The notes: a model not told the origin generated them from the sequence alone. A stretch of DNA of 64,000 nt from Adiantum capillus-veneris (GCA_014529385.2 CM043947.1:102302311-102366310); one strand, 5' to 3'. Numbered from the stretch's first letter, positions 1 to 9,804 are shown. Program-made: numbers and translations.

Positions 1-83
1 CTTCGGAACGCTTGTGTTTGCAGTATTCGCGCATTCGAATCTTCATCAGGTCTTCATTGAAGCGCTGATCCCGTGTTGGAACG
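1..83 (-). pseudogene. Fragment of second CACTA ORF (Transposase_24-like)
   Basis: These 83 bases are the reverse complement of about 5897-5979, with only a few mismatches. There they encode the RDQRFNEDLMKIRMREYC segment of a Transposase_24-like protein. Here they follow the truncated DUF4216 exon directly and in another frame, so a deletion removed the sequence between the two domains. The rest of the domain lies outside the window. Confidence 0.75.
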
Positions 84-3000
84 TTGCTCGGGTAGTACGA
101 AAGTGTCTCTTAGGTCAGTCCATTTCTTAGTAGAATCCACCTCAAGAAAACCAGACTCTCCTCTACGCACAGTAGCGTTTCGACCCTCCATGATTATCTT
201 GAACCATTGCACGTCGAACAAGTCGACAAAAAATCCTCTGTAATCGATCCTCAAAATCTCTTGCAGCGTGCCGAAGTAAGTGAGTTCCGCCACCACGGGA
301 TCTGCATCAGAGGAACGTCGTCGACTAGACTGTTCAAATTTTGCCATGATTCCACAATCTTGAGTAAAACGCTTTTTGTCGATTCGTTCCACCCTAAAAT
401 GTCGACCTTTACACCATGCTGCTGTGTATGACTTATACTACAACGAACAAAGATTATGAGTGGCCGTTCAAACGTTTATAAATAAAGTCACTTGCTAGTC
501 GTACATTGCAAACTTACCTTGGTCGCGCAACCCCGAGAGTACTCCCACTCTTCTTCAGTCACTTCGTCACCGCATTGTTGTGCGCTTTTCAATTGGTTGT
601 GCAACCATCTTAAGCTCATGAAGGTTGGTAGGCTCTCCAGAACCGCTGGATAGTGCATCGGTGGTCGTCTTCCCCGTCTCCACTCGATTCGTGCCCTTTG
701 TCGCTCTTGCTTTGCATCCTCATATTGTGAAATCCACTTTTGCATCACTGGATTGTGAAGCATGCAAAATCTGTTGATTTTAGCCTCTAGATCTTCCGTC
801 ATCTTCTTCTCAACACCGAGATTGCACATGACAATCCCAGATATGCGCTAATCATCTATGGTTCGCCATAGCGTGTCCCGGGATTTATCAAATCCGTCTA
901 ACCACTCTCCAATGTACACTAGGGACTCTGATACCAACCAACCTTCTGCCATGCTACCCTCCGGACGTGCCTTTTGACGCACATATCCCTTAAGCGTTTT
1001 CATGAAACGCTCTAAGAAGAACATCCATCTGGAATGAACTGTGCCAGCTATTTCCACCTCATCAACTATGTGAATAAGAAGATGCACCTGAATGGTTAGC
1101 ATTGTAGTAGGAAAATGTTTCTCAAACATGCACACAAGCTCCGCAGCATTTAGTTTGGCGAATGGTATGGAGTCTACGTCGATCTCCTTTTGTGAGATCC
1201 ATTGCACCAGCTTTGCAAGTTTGTAGATTGTGTTACGGATGTCGAGAGACAAACATCCCTCAATGGCAACCGGTAAGATAAACTGTAAAGTATGTGCAGC
1301 AATGATATTAAAGTCCACATTTTATGCAATGATATTAAAGTCCACTATGAACGTACCTGACACATTTTATGCCAATCGTGTGACTTCAAACCGGTAAGCT
1401 TTCCTTCTTTAGTAAAACACGTTCGGAGCGAGTGCATTACGCCAGTGGGGGTCCGCAAAGATCGAATGGCCTCTTTTACTTTGCGTTCTTGGGCTCCTGT
1501 GAAAATCCATGGTGCTTTAGGAAGTTTTATCGATCCATCAGACGCTGTTTGCGGCCAATATTGCTCCATACGATCCACATTTCTAAGGTCAACTCTGGCT
1601 CCCAAAGTATCTTTCTTGCCGGTCAAATGGTCCCATAGTAGATTACCCACATTCTTGAATATGTGCATTGGATCGAGCAAGTGATTGATCACGAGTCGAG
1701 GCCAGTATGGTAACTCGTACCATAGAGATAGTCTCTTCATCCCTGGAGGCAATCCGTCATCGCACATCTCCTTCTGCTCTAACCATGCTTGTGCAGACAT
1801 CCTTGGTGGCTCTCTTCCCAAAAAGCCGTCGTGTAACACATGATTCTCCGGAAGATACGCTTGATGACCTTCGTAGATTTGCTTCTTCAGTGAGGGTGCC
1901 CTACGTGCATTCAGTCTAGGTCCACATGTGACACATGCTCTGTATCCGCTTGTTTGAAGCCCTGCATGTATACACATGATAATAGATCAACTATGGGGAA
2001 AAACCAGATTTACAGTGTCTGAGAGAGGAGTGTCAATAGATCACCTGAGCATTCTGTTAGCCCGGGATAGTCATGCATGGTCCACATTAGAATACCTCTG
2101 ATCAAAGCATTCCGTCGTCCTGTGTGTCGGCTCATATCCACCACCTCTATGCCAATCCACAATTGTTGTAGCTCTTCCAATAGTGGACGAAGATACACAT
2201 CCATATTCCCCACTTTATATCGCCCTGGCACAATCAAGCTTAGCCATAGGTGCCCCTTCTTCGTAGTCAACCACGGGGGAATGTTGTAGTTGACGATGAC
2301 AACGGGCCATACACTGTAAGATGTTGATCTTTGACCAAATGGATTTACGCCATCCATAGCCAGGCCTAAGCGCAAATTTCGAGCTTCCCTGGCAAAATCC
2401 GACCATGTTCCATCTATATGTTTCCAGGCTGCGCAATCTGCAGGAATTCGTAGCACACCATCCGAAGATTTATTCTCCTCATGCCATGATGCTAGGGCGG
2501 CCATGGACTTACATTCGAAGAAATGCTTGATGCGAGGAAGCAAAGGAAAATGTCGCAAAACCTTTTGTGGAATTTTTGTCCCGTGGAGATCTACTCGATA
2601 TCTTTCGGAATCACATTTCGGACACTTCTCCATGTCTGTGTATTCCCCTCTGAAAAGAATGCAGTCATTAGGACAAGCGTGGATAGAATTGTAATCCATC
2701 CCCAAGTTTCGCAAAATCTTTCTTGCTTCATCTCGGGAATCTGGCATCACATTGTCAGCTGGTAGAATGTGCTCTTTCAGCAATCTACACAACATAAAAA
2801 TATGATACAGTCGTGTAAAAATCTATCAGATCATTATACACCATGAGTTCTATTAAAGTAAACTAATTGTAATAGATCACCTGAAAAGCGCTGTGACGCT
2901 AGTGTCACTCCATCCAAACTTTGCCTGCATGTTGAGAAGAACCAGGAGTGCTTTCAATCTAGACATACGTGCTCCATTATACAATGATGTATCGGCTTCA

Positions 3001-3413
3001 CTTTTCATATCATCATAGATAAGCCTTTCTGAATCCATGATCGTCTCGATCATTTCATCAATCTCGGGCTCAAACATTGCCTCGTTGGGAATGTGCTCTG
3101 CATGATCATCCCCCGAGCTGTCAGAGGCTACATCTTGTGGCCTCACATATGCTGCTTGACCAAAGCGCCTGCGAACACGTCTATTGGGTTGCAAGATTGC
3201 TGCTTGTTGGCCAGCGTCAGAGTCCGACGAGTTATAATTGGCAACAACTCGATCTATAATAGATGGATCGAACTCGCCAAATTCACGAACGTGCTGCAAA
3301 GAAACACGTCTTGTCCGTCGCACAGCATGCTTGCATTGATTACAAGGACATAAGACCCTCGTTGAGAGATAGGTGTTTCGGTTGGACGGTCCCACATCCT
3401 CGTCGCTACTCAT
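54..3413 (-). CDS. TNP2-type CACTA transposase, five exons, one nonsense codon
   Basis: Exons inferred from GT-AG sites and frame continuity: 3413-2881, 2784-2045, 1961-1357, 1282-518 and 437-54, with introns of 74 to 96 nt; phases agree across all four junctions. The product is about 1000 aa. Domain order: transposase-associated N-terminus (CPCNQCKHAV near residue 22), Transposase_21/TNP2 core (LAMDGVNPFG, MDVYLRPLLEEL, DPMHIFKNV), DUF4218 (FILPVAIEGC onward) and DUF4216 (YFGTLQEILRIDY, FVLPEQ). This family cuts and pastes the element in the nucleus. Defects are few: an in-frame TAG at 848-850, probably replacing a Glu codon, and loss of the DUF4216 C-terminus, where sequence from another domain is joined in another frame at about base 83. 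Start chosen at the first Met before the CPCxxC motif. Confidence 0.85.
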
Positions 3414-3475
3414 AATGAGGATAAAAAACTTATAACCTAGACAACAAATTTAATATTCTATTGGCATTCTTTGTC

Positions 3476-3478
<3 letters not shown>

Positions 3479-3533
<55 letters not shown>
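3479..3533. repeat. (CT)n microsatellite
   Basis: About 27 uninterrupted CT dinucleotides lie just upstream of the transposase start codon, in what is probably its 5' leader when read on the minus strand (GA-rich). Confidence 0.98.
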
Positions 3534-3535
<2 letters not shown>

Positions 3536-4300
3536 ACCTCACATTCTCTAGTCATGTCCAATCCCCGCACACCTCGGTCTAGAGGTGCACGGAGATCAGA
3601 ACCACCGGGTTATAATCTCGTCTTTATTGGTCAATACCTATATTTGTGGGTACAAGAAATCTAGACACCCACGTCTACATGATACTGCATGTAGTGGACA
3701 AAATCCCTTTGCCTCTTCTCTAGCTGTAGCACTTCACTTCATCTTAACATCTTTTCACAGTAGATCTTTTCACTGTTCGTCTAACTCTAAACCCTAAACC
3801 GTAAGTAATTCTTGCGTGGACTCGATCTAACGTAAATAAGCGTAAATCTAAATAAACGTAAATCTAACTAAAAATAAAGCTAAATCTAATTTAACGTAAG
3901 TCTAATGACTAGAGGTTGTCTAGATGGTCATTGTGTCGGGGATGTAGTGACTCTTGCCGCCCTGAAGATCCACCTTCTTCCCTATCTTCTGAAGACATTT
4001 CACCAGTACTTTTGGATCGACGGAGCCCACTATGAGTGAAGGCAGCAATACCCTATATTCCATTGAGGGCTTTCTTCACCCGCTTCATGCAGGCATCGCA
4101 GTCTATGGAGACCCGCATCTAATCTAATATAACGTAAATCTAAATCTAGCTTAAATAAACGTAAATCTAGTTAAAAATAAAACCTAAATCTAATTTAATG
4201 TAAGTCTACATATAACCTAATCTTTAACGTCTTTTAAAATAGTTTCCTACGACGTTATAACTCTCTTCTTCTGTGTGTGTGCGCGTGTGTGGATGTGTGT
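3534..4300 (-). other. Noncoding leader of CACTA A with a segment shared with CACTA B
   Basis: No long ORF. 3925-4117 is an inverted copy of 5263-5455. On the minus strand it can encode a short MSSEDREEGGSSGRQESLHP peptide that stops quickly, so it may be a small exon or leader of the ORF preceding the transposase. The flanks repeat AAATCTAA/AACGTAAATC motifs. 3787-3797 carries AAACCCTAAAC, a telo-box-like motif often found in plant 5' leaders. Around 4246 the 3' end of a SINE-like unit (TTTCCTACGACGTT) appears. Confidence 0.6.
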
Positions 4301-4465
4301 GCCAATAAAAAGAGATAAATGGTATAACCTTTCTATCACCCATGCCAAGTATGATAGATTGATTATGCCATTTCTCTCTTGAATAATAGGTCTTCAGTTC
4401 AACTCCTCGTCGGCTAGATCTTTAGGTCTTTTAATTTTAATTAGTTTCCTACGACGCTCCCTTAG
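4300..4465 (+). repeat. tRNA-derived SINE-like unit, copy 1
   Basis: The segment resembles 7205-7350 throughout. It has a box A-like TGATAGATTGA (4352-4362) and a box B-like CAGTTCAACTC (4395-4405) about 43 nt apart, the internal RNA polymerase III promoter layout of tRNA-derived SINEs. It ends in TTTCCTACGACG followed by a pyrimidine tract. Both copies abut microsatellites. I cannot fold it into a functional tRNA. Confidence 0.5.
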
Positions 4466-4474
4466 TTTCTCTTT

Positions 4475-4687
4475 CTTTCTCTCTCAATGTGTGTGCGTTT
4501 TTTTGGATCGTATGCATGTTTTCTTTCTCTTTTCCTCTCTCAATGTGTGCGTTTTTTGTTTATGCATGTTCTCTCTCTCTTTTTCCTCTCTCAATGCGTG
4601 CGTTTTCTGTTTATGCATGCTCTCTCTCTCTTTTTCTCTCTCAATGTGTGTGTGCATTCTTTGTTTATGTATGTGTGTGCGTTTTTG

Positions 4688-4737
<50 letters not shown>

Positions 4738-4857
4738 AACACTATATGTGTGTGTGTATGTGTGTGTGTGTGAGAGAGAGAGCGAGGGAGAGAGAAAGAG
4801 AGGAAGGGAACATGAGAATGAGGAGAGGGAAGGAGCATACCTGTCTCTCCTTCCTCT

Positions 4858-4905
<48 letters not shown>

Positions 4906-4906
4906 G

Positions 4907-4940
<34 letters not shown>
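4475..4940. repeat. Minisatellite (about 50 bp x4) merging into CT, GT and GA microsatellites
   Basis: A unit of roughly 50 bp containing CTCTCTCAATG and a TTTATGCATG-like stretch recurs four times between about 4475 and 4690. It runs into (CT)n 4690-4734, (GT)n 4747-4771, (GT)n 4862-4901 and (GA)n 4912-4937. ORFs reported here in several frames are low-complexity artefacts. Confidence 0.9.
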
Positions 4941-5036
4941 GGGAGAGCGTTACCTGCTCTTTGCTTGAGGGCGTCGAAAAACTCAGATCTGAGATCTGAG
5001 TTTTGGGCGCGCTCGGTTATTTTTTTTACCCCAGCT

Positions 5037-5142
5037 GGCGTCGCTATGAGCGTCGCTATAAGCGTCGCTATGAGCGTCGCAAATTTCTTTGTAAATTTGC
5101 GACGCTCATAGCGACGCTTATAGCGACGCTCATAGCGACGCC
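5037..5142. repeat. Perfect 50-bp subterminal hairpin of CACTA A
   Basis: The left arm 5037-5086 and right arm 5093-5142 are exact reverse complements over 50 bases, separated by CTTTGT. Each arm holds four GCGTCGC motifs joined by TATGA or TATAA. Subterminal arrays of short motifs are the known binding sites for TNPA-type proteins in CACTA elements. Here they form one long palindrome some 50 bp from the terminus. A 10-bp-arm palindrome (4981-5001, ACTCAGATCT) lies just inside. Confidence 0.95.
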
Positions 5143-5192
5143 GGGAAATTTTTTTTTGAGCGTCGCTGTGTGAGCGTCGCTAATGTGAAGAG

Positions 5193-5204
5193 CCTCTTGT
5201 AGTG
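5193..5204 (-). repeat. CACTA terminal inverted repeat of element A
   Basis: On the minus strand this reads CACTACAAGAGG and is identical to the terminus at 7153-7164. Both are right-hand ends on the plus strand. No left-hand CACTACAAGAGG is present in the window, which fits A nested in B with both left ends upstream. Confidence 0.85.
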
Positions 5205-5390
5205 GATGTGGAGGAGAATGAGGTAGCGTCACCCGCCTAAGGTTATATTAGATTAGATTTAGGTCTCCATAGACTGCGATGCCTGCATGAAGCGGTGAAG
5301 AAAGCCCTCAATGTAATATAGGGTATTGCTGCCTTCACTCATGGTGGGCTCCGTCGATCCAAAAGTACTGGTGAAATGTCTTCAGAAGAT

Positions 5391-5764
5391 AGGAAGAAGG
5401 TGGATCTCAGGGGCGGCAAGAGTCACTACATCCCCGACACAATGACCATCTAGACAACCTCTAGTCATTCAACAACAACTTCAAAGTTAGTAACAAGAGC
5501 AAGAATGGTCTAAAGGGCCAATTGCTGTCGTCAGATGTGGATGGAGATGAGGCAGCGTCACCGCCGGAAGTTAATTAGGGAAGAAGGTGGATCTTCAGGG
5601 CGGCAAGAGTCACTACATCCCCGACACAATGACCATCTAGACAACCTCTAGTCATTCAACAGCAACTTCAAAGTTAGTAACAAGAGCAAGAACGGTCTAA
5701 AGGGCCAATTGCTGTCGTCAGATGTGGATGGAGATGAGGCAGCGTCACCGCCGGATGTGGATGA
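5391..5764 (+). repeat. 187-bp tandem duplication inside CACTA B
   Basis: The stretch beginning GAAGAAGGTGGATCT at about 5393 recurs at about 5580 with a constant offset of 187 bases and only a few differences. It spans the end of the short leader peptide (stop TAG after HLDNL) and the acidic SSDVDGDEAASPPD segment of the second ORF. Confidence 0.9.
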
Positions 5765-6540
5765 TGACGGCAAGAAGGTGATCTCGCGCATGCGTGGTCT
5801 TTGCTCTCAGCTGTTTAGACACTACATACTAAACAAATGGAGTGAAGTACCAAGTGATTTAAAAAACAGAGTCATCAGCATACTTCATGATGAGTTTCCC
5901 GTTCCAACACGGGATCAGCGCTTCAATGAAGACCTGATGAAGATTCGAATGCGCGAATACTGCAAGCACAAGAGTTCCGAAGTGCAAAAAGCAATCAAGA
6001 ATGGGTGGAACAGGCCAGATTGGCTGGCCAAAGAAGATTGGAAGAATGCGAAGAAGCAGCGCGCGAGAATCCCGACAAGTGGAAGCAACAAAAGGATGCT
6101 GCCCAGAGCGCGAGAGAGGCAGGGAGCTCGCACCACTTGGGGAGCGTGGGATGGGCATCATTTGAGGAGGCCGATTTTGTAAGTGTCTTTTGGCATTGCT
6201 CTTTATGTTCGATAGTTTAGGGTTTATGAGTTTTTTAATTCTAACATAATGAAATCTTTGTATGTTTTGACAGTGGTCGATGACAGGACGTGATCCCACA
6301 CCGTACGAGCCGAGTATGCAGGCAGGAAGGGCTTAAAAACGCCCTGATGGACATTCTCAGTTCTCGCGGCGGCATGGTTAGTATTAGGGTTTACCTTTTT
6401 TCTATTTTTTGTATTGTTTTTATAAATGTCGTTATATGTTTTATACTTACTGAAAGCTGTCTTATTGTCTTTTTTTGCAGAATCCGATAGATACGCCGCT
6501 TGGATGCGATGAGACGTCTGACTAGACGACGTCAGTTTAG
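5650..6540 (+). pseudogene. Transposase_24-like second ORF of CACTA B, frameshifted
   Basis: The open frame from about 5709 to 6060 has no clear ATG (it reads through from LKGQLLSSDVDG). It encodes an acidic leader, then a domain with YILNKWSEVPSDLKNRV, FNEDLMKIRMREY and NGWNRPDWLAKEDW, which resembles the Transposase_24 family of plant En/Spm-type elements. The frame shifts near 6050-6065 to the one encoding HHLGSVGWASFEEADF. A GT-AG intron then leads to WSMTGRDPTPYEPSMQAGRA, and a second GT-AG intron starts near 6376 and ends near 6480. The role, by analogy with CACTA second proteins, would be element DNA binding or repression. Confidence 0.65.
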
Positions 6541-6902
6541 CCATAGCTAGATAGCATTAGTTTAGGGTTTCTCATAGCTTATGTATCATGAGACGGATTT
6601 TATACGTCTTTTTGAACCATGTATATTATTACATTTGTCACCGCAGTTCCTTTTGCCAATCAATTCTTTATGCCTATGATGTTGTACAATTGTCATTATT
6701 ACATTTGCCAATCAATTCATTTTGCCTATGATGTGTACAATTGTCAATTTTACGCTTGTCAATTTTGCAAACAATGCGTCTTGTGGGTGACTATTTTGGG
6801 TCTATTATCTACCCTTGCACTTTTTTTAAAAAGTGAATCAAGTACAATATGGTTGATGGGTGGCAGGGCATTCAATGCCCTGTCACCAAAAAAAAATTCT
6901 CT

Positions 6903-7164
6903 TAGGCGTCGCTATAACCGTCGCTATTTATGGCTCTGTAGCGTCGCTATAGTCTTCTGTGTAAACGTCGCTATATGCGTCGCTATACGCGTCGCCATAT
7001 AGCGACGCTCATAGCGACGCATATAGCGATGCCTATAGCAACGGTTATAGCGACGCTCTCGTAGCGACGCTACTAGCGACGGTTTTAGCGACGCCGGGGG
7101 TTATAAAAACCCAGTGTATTTCCGTCGCTAACAGCGTCACAAGAGCACACAACCTCTTGTAGTG
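6903..7164. repeat. Subterminal repeats, imperfect hairpin and TIR of CACTA B
   Basis: More than a dozen GCGTCGC or GCGACGC motifs lie between 6905 and 7105. The block folds into an imperfect hairpin centred near 6998: CGTCGCTATATGCGTCGCTA on the left matches GCGATGC/ATAGCGACGC on the right with a few mismatches. The CCTCTTGTAGTG terminus is at 7153-7164. It is the diverged counterpart of the perfect hairpin in A. (TC)n follows at 7164-7186. Confidence 0.85.
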
Positions 7165-7187
7165 TCTCTCTCTCTCTCTCTCTCTTG

Positions 7188-7380
7188 TGGGTGTGTGTGT
7201 GCGCGCTAATAAAATGGAAGATGGTATAACATGTCTATCACCGAAGTGTGGTAGATTGGTTATTCCATTTCCCTCTTGAATAACAGGTCTTGAGTTCAAC
7301 TCCTCATCGGCTAGATCTTTAAGGTCTCTTGGGATAGTTTCCTACGACGTTAAAACTCTCTTCTTCTTCTTCTTCTTCTT

Positions 7381-7439
<59 letters not shown>

Positions 7440-7440
7440 C
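7188..7440 (+). repeat. SINE-like unit copy 2 and (TC)n(AC)n microsatellite
   Basis: Box A-like TGGTAGATTGG (7249-7259) and box B-like GAGTTCAACTC (7292-7302) lie 43 nt apart within a stretch colinear with 4300-4465. The unit ends in TTTCCTACGACGTT and (TTC)n, followed by (TC)n(AC)n at 7382-7438. The tRNA-like region TTGAATAACAGG...GAGTTCAACTC resembles a tRNA anticodon arm through T arm. Confidence 0.55.
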
Positions 7441-7554
7441 TAAAGTGTGAGTTTTGTCCTAAAGTGTGAGCAAGGAGAGCAGAGTGGAATTATCCCACAT
7501 GCAGTGGTGCAAGGCTGTAGAGCTACTTAAAGCTCATTTCATGAATGAATAAAC

Positions 7555-9804
7555 ACGTTGGAAAGGGGGAAGTGGGAAAACCACCAGCACATAAACTCGA
7601 TGCCTCTATATAGCTCAGTGATCTCACAGCACCCTTATCCCCTAACAATCACACATCCAGATACACAATCTGCAAACAACTAATGTCCAAGCCCAATCCC
7701 GACCAACCCAGACTATACGTACGTGGCTACAAAGCATACGACCATGGTACTCGACTAAGACCCTTCAAAGCACCAAATACCATAGAAAGTCAATTAAAAC
7801 CTTGCAAGATCTCCGACAAGCATAAGTTTTCTCACATATGATTGATATCCACTTGGCATACAAACTTCCCCTCTCTTGATACACCCATACATCTGGTATA
7901 TGTCGAAAACACAGGTACATAGCATACATCCCCTCAACACAAAGAAAAACAACTTTCAAAACCCACGATGTATAACCTCATGTAGACAATTTCAAAGCCA
8001 GGCAATCGAACTCTGCATACAAACTGATAGTAGCAAGTGGTTTCAGTTCAAGTTCACAAACAACGCTTATAAATCCGGCAGTGTCGCTCTTCGCCTTAGC
8101 ACTAGCTTGAGGATCCAGCTTATGCAGCACCTCACCTCTCCTGTGATGCTCACAACAACACCCCCAAAGCCTCAACTCTCCCTCTTGCTCACGATCCTTG
8201 GCTTTCCTCTGGCGTTGCTTACTGCTGCAGCCCCGTCTGTAGCTTCAGCTGGCGGCCTTGATGGCGGCCCTCACCTTCCTACCATGCAAGTGCGGCCTCC
8301 TTCAGCACACGGTTCCCCTTCTGCCTCTACTGGATCCGCTTTCCCTCAGCCCCTCTGCTGTCTCGTGCTCAGGCCCACACCATATTGCAGCCCTGGCGCC
8401 TCCAACCTCATACAGCGCCTCCCTTGAGCTCCTCATCTCTTGGCACTCGGCGGCAACTGTGCGGCCTCCCTCACCCTCTCGGTTCCCCCTTATCTCCTCC
8501 TCTCCTCATCCAAGTGGCTCCGGCCGGCGCCCTTCCTCTGCTCAGCCGGCCTCAAGCCTCCCGGCCCGGCCTCCAACCGTACATACAGCGCCAGGCCCCT
8601 CCTTTTCTTCTCCCTTTCACTGGCGGCCAACTGGCAGCTCCTCGCCTCCTCTGCACTCTCCCTGTCCTGTATGCCACCCCGCCTTTGAGCCTGGCCAGCG
8701 GGCCTTGCAACTCCTCTCTCCTCACCACCAACTGCGGCTCTGGCCAATAGCGACCTCGCTATTGGTCGCCTTCCTCTGCACTCTCCCTGTCCTGTATGCC
8801 ACCCCGTGGCCCTCCCCTTCTCTGTAACGCCTCCCACCTTTGTAGCGCTGCCCTGCAGCCTTCTCCTGATCAGTAGCTCGGCCACCCTGCCGTCCAACGC
8901 TCAGGCCCGCCACCACTGGCCCAGCCCGTTCCCTTGTCAGATGCGCCAATAGCGACCTCGCTATTGGTTGCCTTCCTCTGCACTCTCCCTGTCCTGTATG
9001 CCACCCCGTGGCCCTCCCCTTCTCTGTAACGCCTCCCACCTTTGTATGCAATCTCCAAGTGTCGGCCTTCCATCCCGCTCTTGCTCGTGTACTGCAGACC
9101 ACTGTAACACGTTTTTTTATAGCTTGGCTATCTTTTTTTTTTTAAAGGACCTCTGGTGCGACTTAGCGGCCGTCCCCACGCAAAGTTGACCGTAGCTTTG
9201 ACCGTAGCCTCAATCACTCCAAACCGGTAGACCTCAAGGCCGTGATAACCAAATCCAAATATTTCCATCTTCAAGTAGCCGCGGCCACCTCCTTCGAGTC
9301 GCACTTCAATAGCTTTGTAATTTGCCGATAGTGGAGGGCACCCCGATTGTTGGGATTAAAAACTCCCCCTTAGCTTCTCATCACCCGCGCTTCAAGTTGT
9401 GCCCCGCACAAAGCTTCATAAAAAGGCTACTTCTCATGCGGATGAATGGCCTTATGGCCGCCCCTCTCATGCCATCTCCTACGACGGCACCATTTGGTGG
9501 AGATACCCATCGAGCTTTGAAACCCTCAAGCACTTTGACCTCCAAGGCTTTTGGACCATCTTCGACCTATTCAATGCCTCGTTTGCTATACACTTCTTGA
9601 TAGTCGAGTGTCGTGCAAACAGCCTGCCCCAAATCCCATATCACAAACTTCATGGCACGTGCATCAAGCACCCCCTGCCTCGTTCCCAACCTTGTGATAT
9701 AAGCATTTGCTCCTGCCACCCATAATAGCAAAAAAACACTTGTAGTTTTGACTGGCAACTGCTCTAACTCGGTGTACCTGGCTCCAGTTTGGCTGTACCA
9801 ACGT
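7555..9804. mobile_element. Unclassified 2.2-kb insertion in the copia 5' LTR
   Basis: The LTR homology stops after AATAAAC (7554) and resumes at GTCTATTTTGC (9803). The insert begins ACGTTGG (7555-7561) and ends CCAACGT (9798-9804), a 7-bp inverted repeat that may be its terminus. No target-site duplication is clear. The interior is C-rich, with several overlapping proline/serine-rich frames (8258-8827 and others) that look compositional, and a stretch at 9190-9720 with cleaner codon character (e.g. YDGTIWWRYPSSFETL) but no family I recognise. It may be a captured gene fragment. Confidence 0.6.
8743..9046 (+). repeat. Direct duplication with 203-bp offset
   Basis: About 100 bp starting CCAATAGCGACCTCGCTATT at 8743 recur at 8946 nearly unchanged. 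The start of each copy is a 9-bp-arm hairpin (CCAATAGCG, loop ACCT). The inner part CCTCTGCACTCTCCCTGTCC occurs a third time near 8648. Confidence 0.9.

Larger units (their letters stand above)
1..5204 (-). mobile_element. CACTA (En/Spm) DNA transposon A, left part outside window
   Basis: The transposase is on the minus strand. Its upstream terminus is at 5193-5204, where the plus strand reads CCTCTTGTAGTG, so the element starts CACTACAAGAGG on the minus strand, the hallmark end of this superfamily. Inside that end lie subterminal GCGTCGC repeats (5037-5190), a long noncoding leader rich in microsatellites, then the TNP2 gene (3413-54) and the start of a second transposase domain at 83-1. The other terminus must lie left of base 1. 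The bases next to the end (GAT, 5205-5207) begin sequence belonging to a second CACTA element, so A is nested in B. Confidence 0.85.
5205..7164 (+). mobile_element. CACTA transposon B remnant (3' part, coding strand plus)
   Basis: The sequence resumes at 5205 with GATGTGGAGGAGAATGAGG, resembling B's own coding repeats at 5545 and 5731. It contains the short leader segment shared with A (5263-5455), a tandem duplication, a Transposase_24-like coding region with two introns, subterminal GCGTCGC repeats and the terminus at 7153-7164. No TNP2 core is visible between the leader segment and the second ORF, so this is an internally deleted, non-autonomous derivative or the right part of an element split by A. 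Confidence 0.75.

Noticed and set aside
3780-3800. Interstitial telomere repeat (AAACCCTAAACC)
   Set aside because: Barely two units; better explained as a telo-box-like motif in a transposon leader.
4484-4940. Overlapping ORFs of 68 to 149 codons on both strands
   Set aside because: They are translations of CT, GT and minisatellite repeats, with low-complexity Ser/Leu or Val/Cys runs and no conserved domain.
8258-9102. Several proline/serine-rich ORFs up to 189 codons
   Set aside because: C-rich composition opens all frames; frames overlap on both strands, no family resemblance, and a direct repeat cuts across them. Not called as genes.
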